From contig JAUWMD010000039.1 in the NCBI GenBank assembly GCA_030613345.1, positions 1 through 13,273 on the forward strand: a stretch of DNA of 13,273 nucleotides, written 5' to 3'. Source of the stretch: Candidatus Krumholzibacteriota bacterium (GTDB taxonomy: Bacteria; Krumholzibacteriota; Krumholzibacteriia; Krumholzibacteriales; Krumholzibacteriaceae). How positions within the stretch are numbered: the first letter of the stretch is position 1; each line of letters begins with the position of its first letter. A program made the position numbers and the translations under genes. Below, in pieces: positions 12,962 to 13,273 of this stretch. The notes beneath the pieces were generated by a model. It was not told where the DNA came from, did not search any database, and saw nothing but the letters and a program-made list of their open reading frames with translations.

Positions 12962-13273
12962 CTAAAGGTCATGACTTGAGGCGCGTTCAAACGCCTCGGG
13001 ACTTACACCGCCGACATAGCTATGTCGGCGCTTCGGATTATAAAACATCTCGATGTAATCGAACAAGTCTTCTCGTGCTTCATCTCTGGTCCGGTAGATC
13101 CTTCGGCGCACCCTCTCCTTTTTCAATGAGCTGAAGAATGACTCTGCAACTGCGTTGTCCCAGCAATTACCTCGGCGGCTCATGCTCGGCTTAAGACAGT
13201 TGTCCCGGCAGAAGCGGTGCCAGTCATCGCTGCCATACTGAGAGCCCTGATCAGAATGAACCAGAATATCAGG
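12962..13273 (-). CDS. IS3-family transposase OrfB, C-terminal 103 residues
   Basis: The frame is open from the window's right edge to TAG at 12964-12962, so only the end of the rve/DDE integrase domain is seen. HSDQGSQY gives the second catalytic Asp, and NCWDNAVAESFFSSLKKE gives the catalytic Glu with exactly 35 residues between them, the D(35)E spacing of IS3 elements. The end is typical: FDYIEMFYNPKRRHSYVGGVSPEAFE. There is no stop or frameshift in the visible part, so the copy may be intact. It catalyses cut and joining of the element's ends together with OrfA, which would lie beyond the window. Neighbouring DNA is AT-rich and looks acquired. Confidence 0.93.
   Translation of the reverse strand, partial: PDILVHSDQGSQYGSDDWHRFCRDNCLKPSMSRRGNCWDNAVAESFFSSLKKERVRRRIYRTRDEAREDLFDYIEMFYNPKRRHSYVGGVSPEAFERASSHDL
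13009..13030. repeat. Perfect 22-bp palindrome inside the transposase gene
   Basis: CGCCGACATAG (13009-13019) is followed immediately by its exact reverse complement. It encodes the RRHSYVGG segment. It may simply reflect codon choice in a conserved motif. Confidence 0.85.

Larger units (their letters stand above)
12936..13273 (-). mobile_element. IS3-family insertion sequence, 3' part only
   Basis: The element end starts at TGG 12936 and includes the terminal inverted repeat at 12936-12960, followed directly by the end of the transposase gene. The other end and any target duplication are beyond the window edge. Family is given by the transposase; the exact boundary is inferred from the usual TG...CA ends. 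Confidence 0.75.

Overview
The window looks like a chromosomal piece of a GC-rich, two-membrane (Gram-negative-type) bacterium. Three proteins carry clear signal peptides and look exported: an M1-type metallopeptidase, a pair of M16-type peptidases and a DUF4097-type repeat protein. The GC-rich part (about 1-8,400 and 9,600-11,090) has one consistent codon style. No rRNA or tRNA is present, so taxonomy is a guess: an uncultured lineage of the FCB/Eisenbacteria kind would fit, with low confidence.

Layout. 1-1,268 (minus) is the N-terminal 422 residues of an exported M1 gluzincin; the gene runs off the left edge. It is divergent from an operon on the plus strand: a catalytic M16 peptidase (1,492-3,414), a partner M16 protein lacking the zinc motif (3,414-4,829) and, after a perfect GC-rich hairpin, a plant/cyanobacterial-type glucose-1-phosphate adenylyltransferase, glgC (4,889-6,166). 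Tail to tail with glgC, only 2 bp away, is a minus-strand pair: glutamine-dependent NAD+ synthetase nadE (8,387-6,636) and a GNAT acetyltransferase (6,639-6,169) that overlaps it by 4 nt.

Upstream of nadE an AT-richer orphan gene of unknown function (8,530-9,501) sits between two near-identical direct repeats of about 55 bp (8,400-8,455 and 9,552-9,605). The repeats carry the likely nadE promoter, so the orphan appears to have been inserted into the region between nadE and the next gene. That next gene (9,647-10,891) encodes an exported protein built from about fourteen short repeats centred on TMGGD.

From about 11,100 the base composition falls sharply and the DNA looks acquired. At the boundary is a small remnant of a carbon-nitrogen hydrolase gene with an internal stop. 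Then comes a minus-strand two-gene cassette with its own promoter: a DUF488 protein (12,641-12,189) followed by a 254-residue protein with a C-x5-C-x2-H motif (12,171-11,407). The right edge holds the 3' end of an IS3-family insertion sequence (12,936 onward).

Most interesting items: the repeat-flanked orphan gene, the DUF488/Cys-His cassette beside the IS, and the TMGGD repeat protein. Functional statements for the first two are limited to what motifs and context allow.
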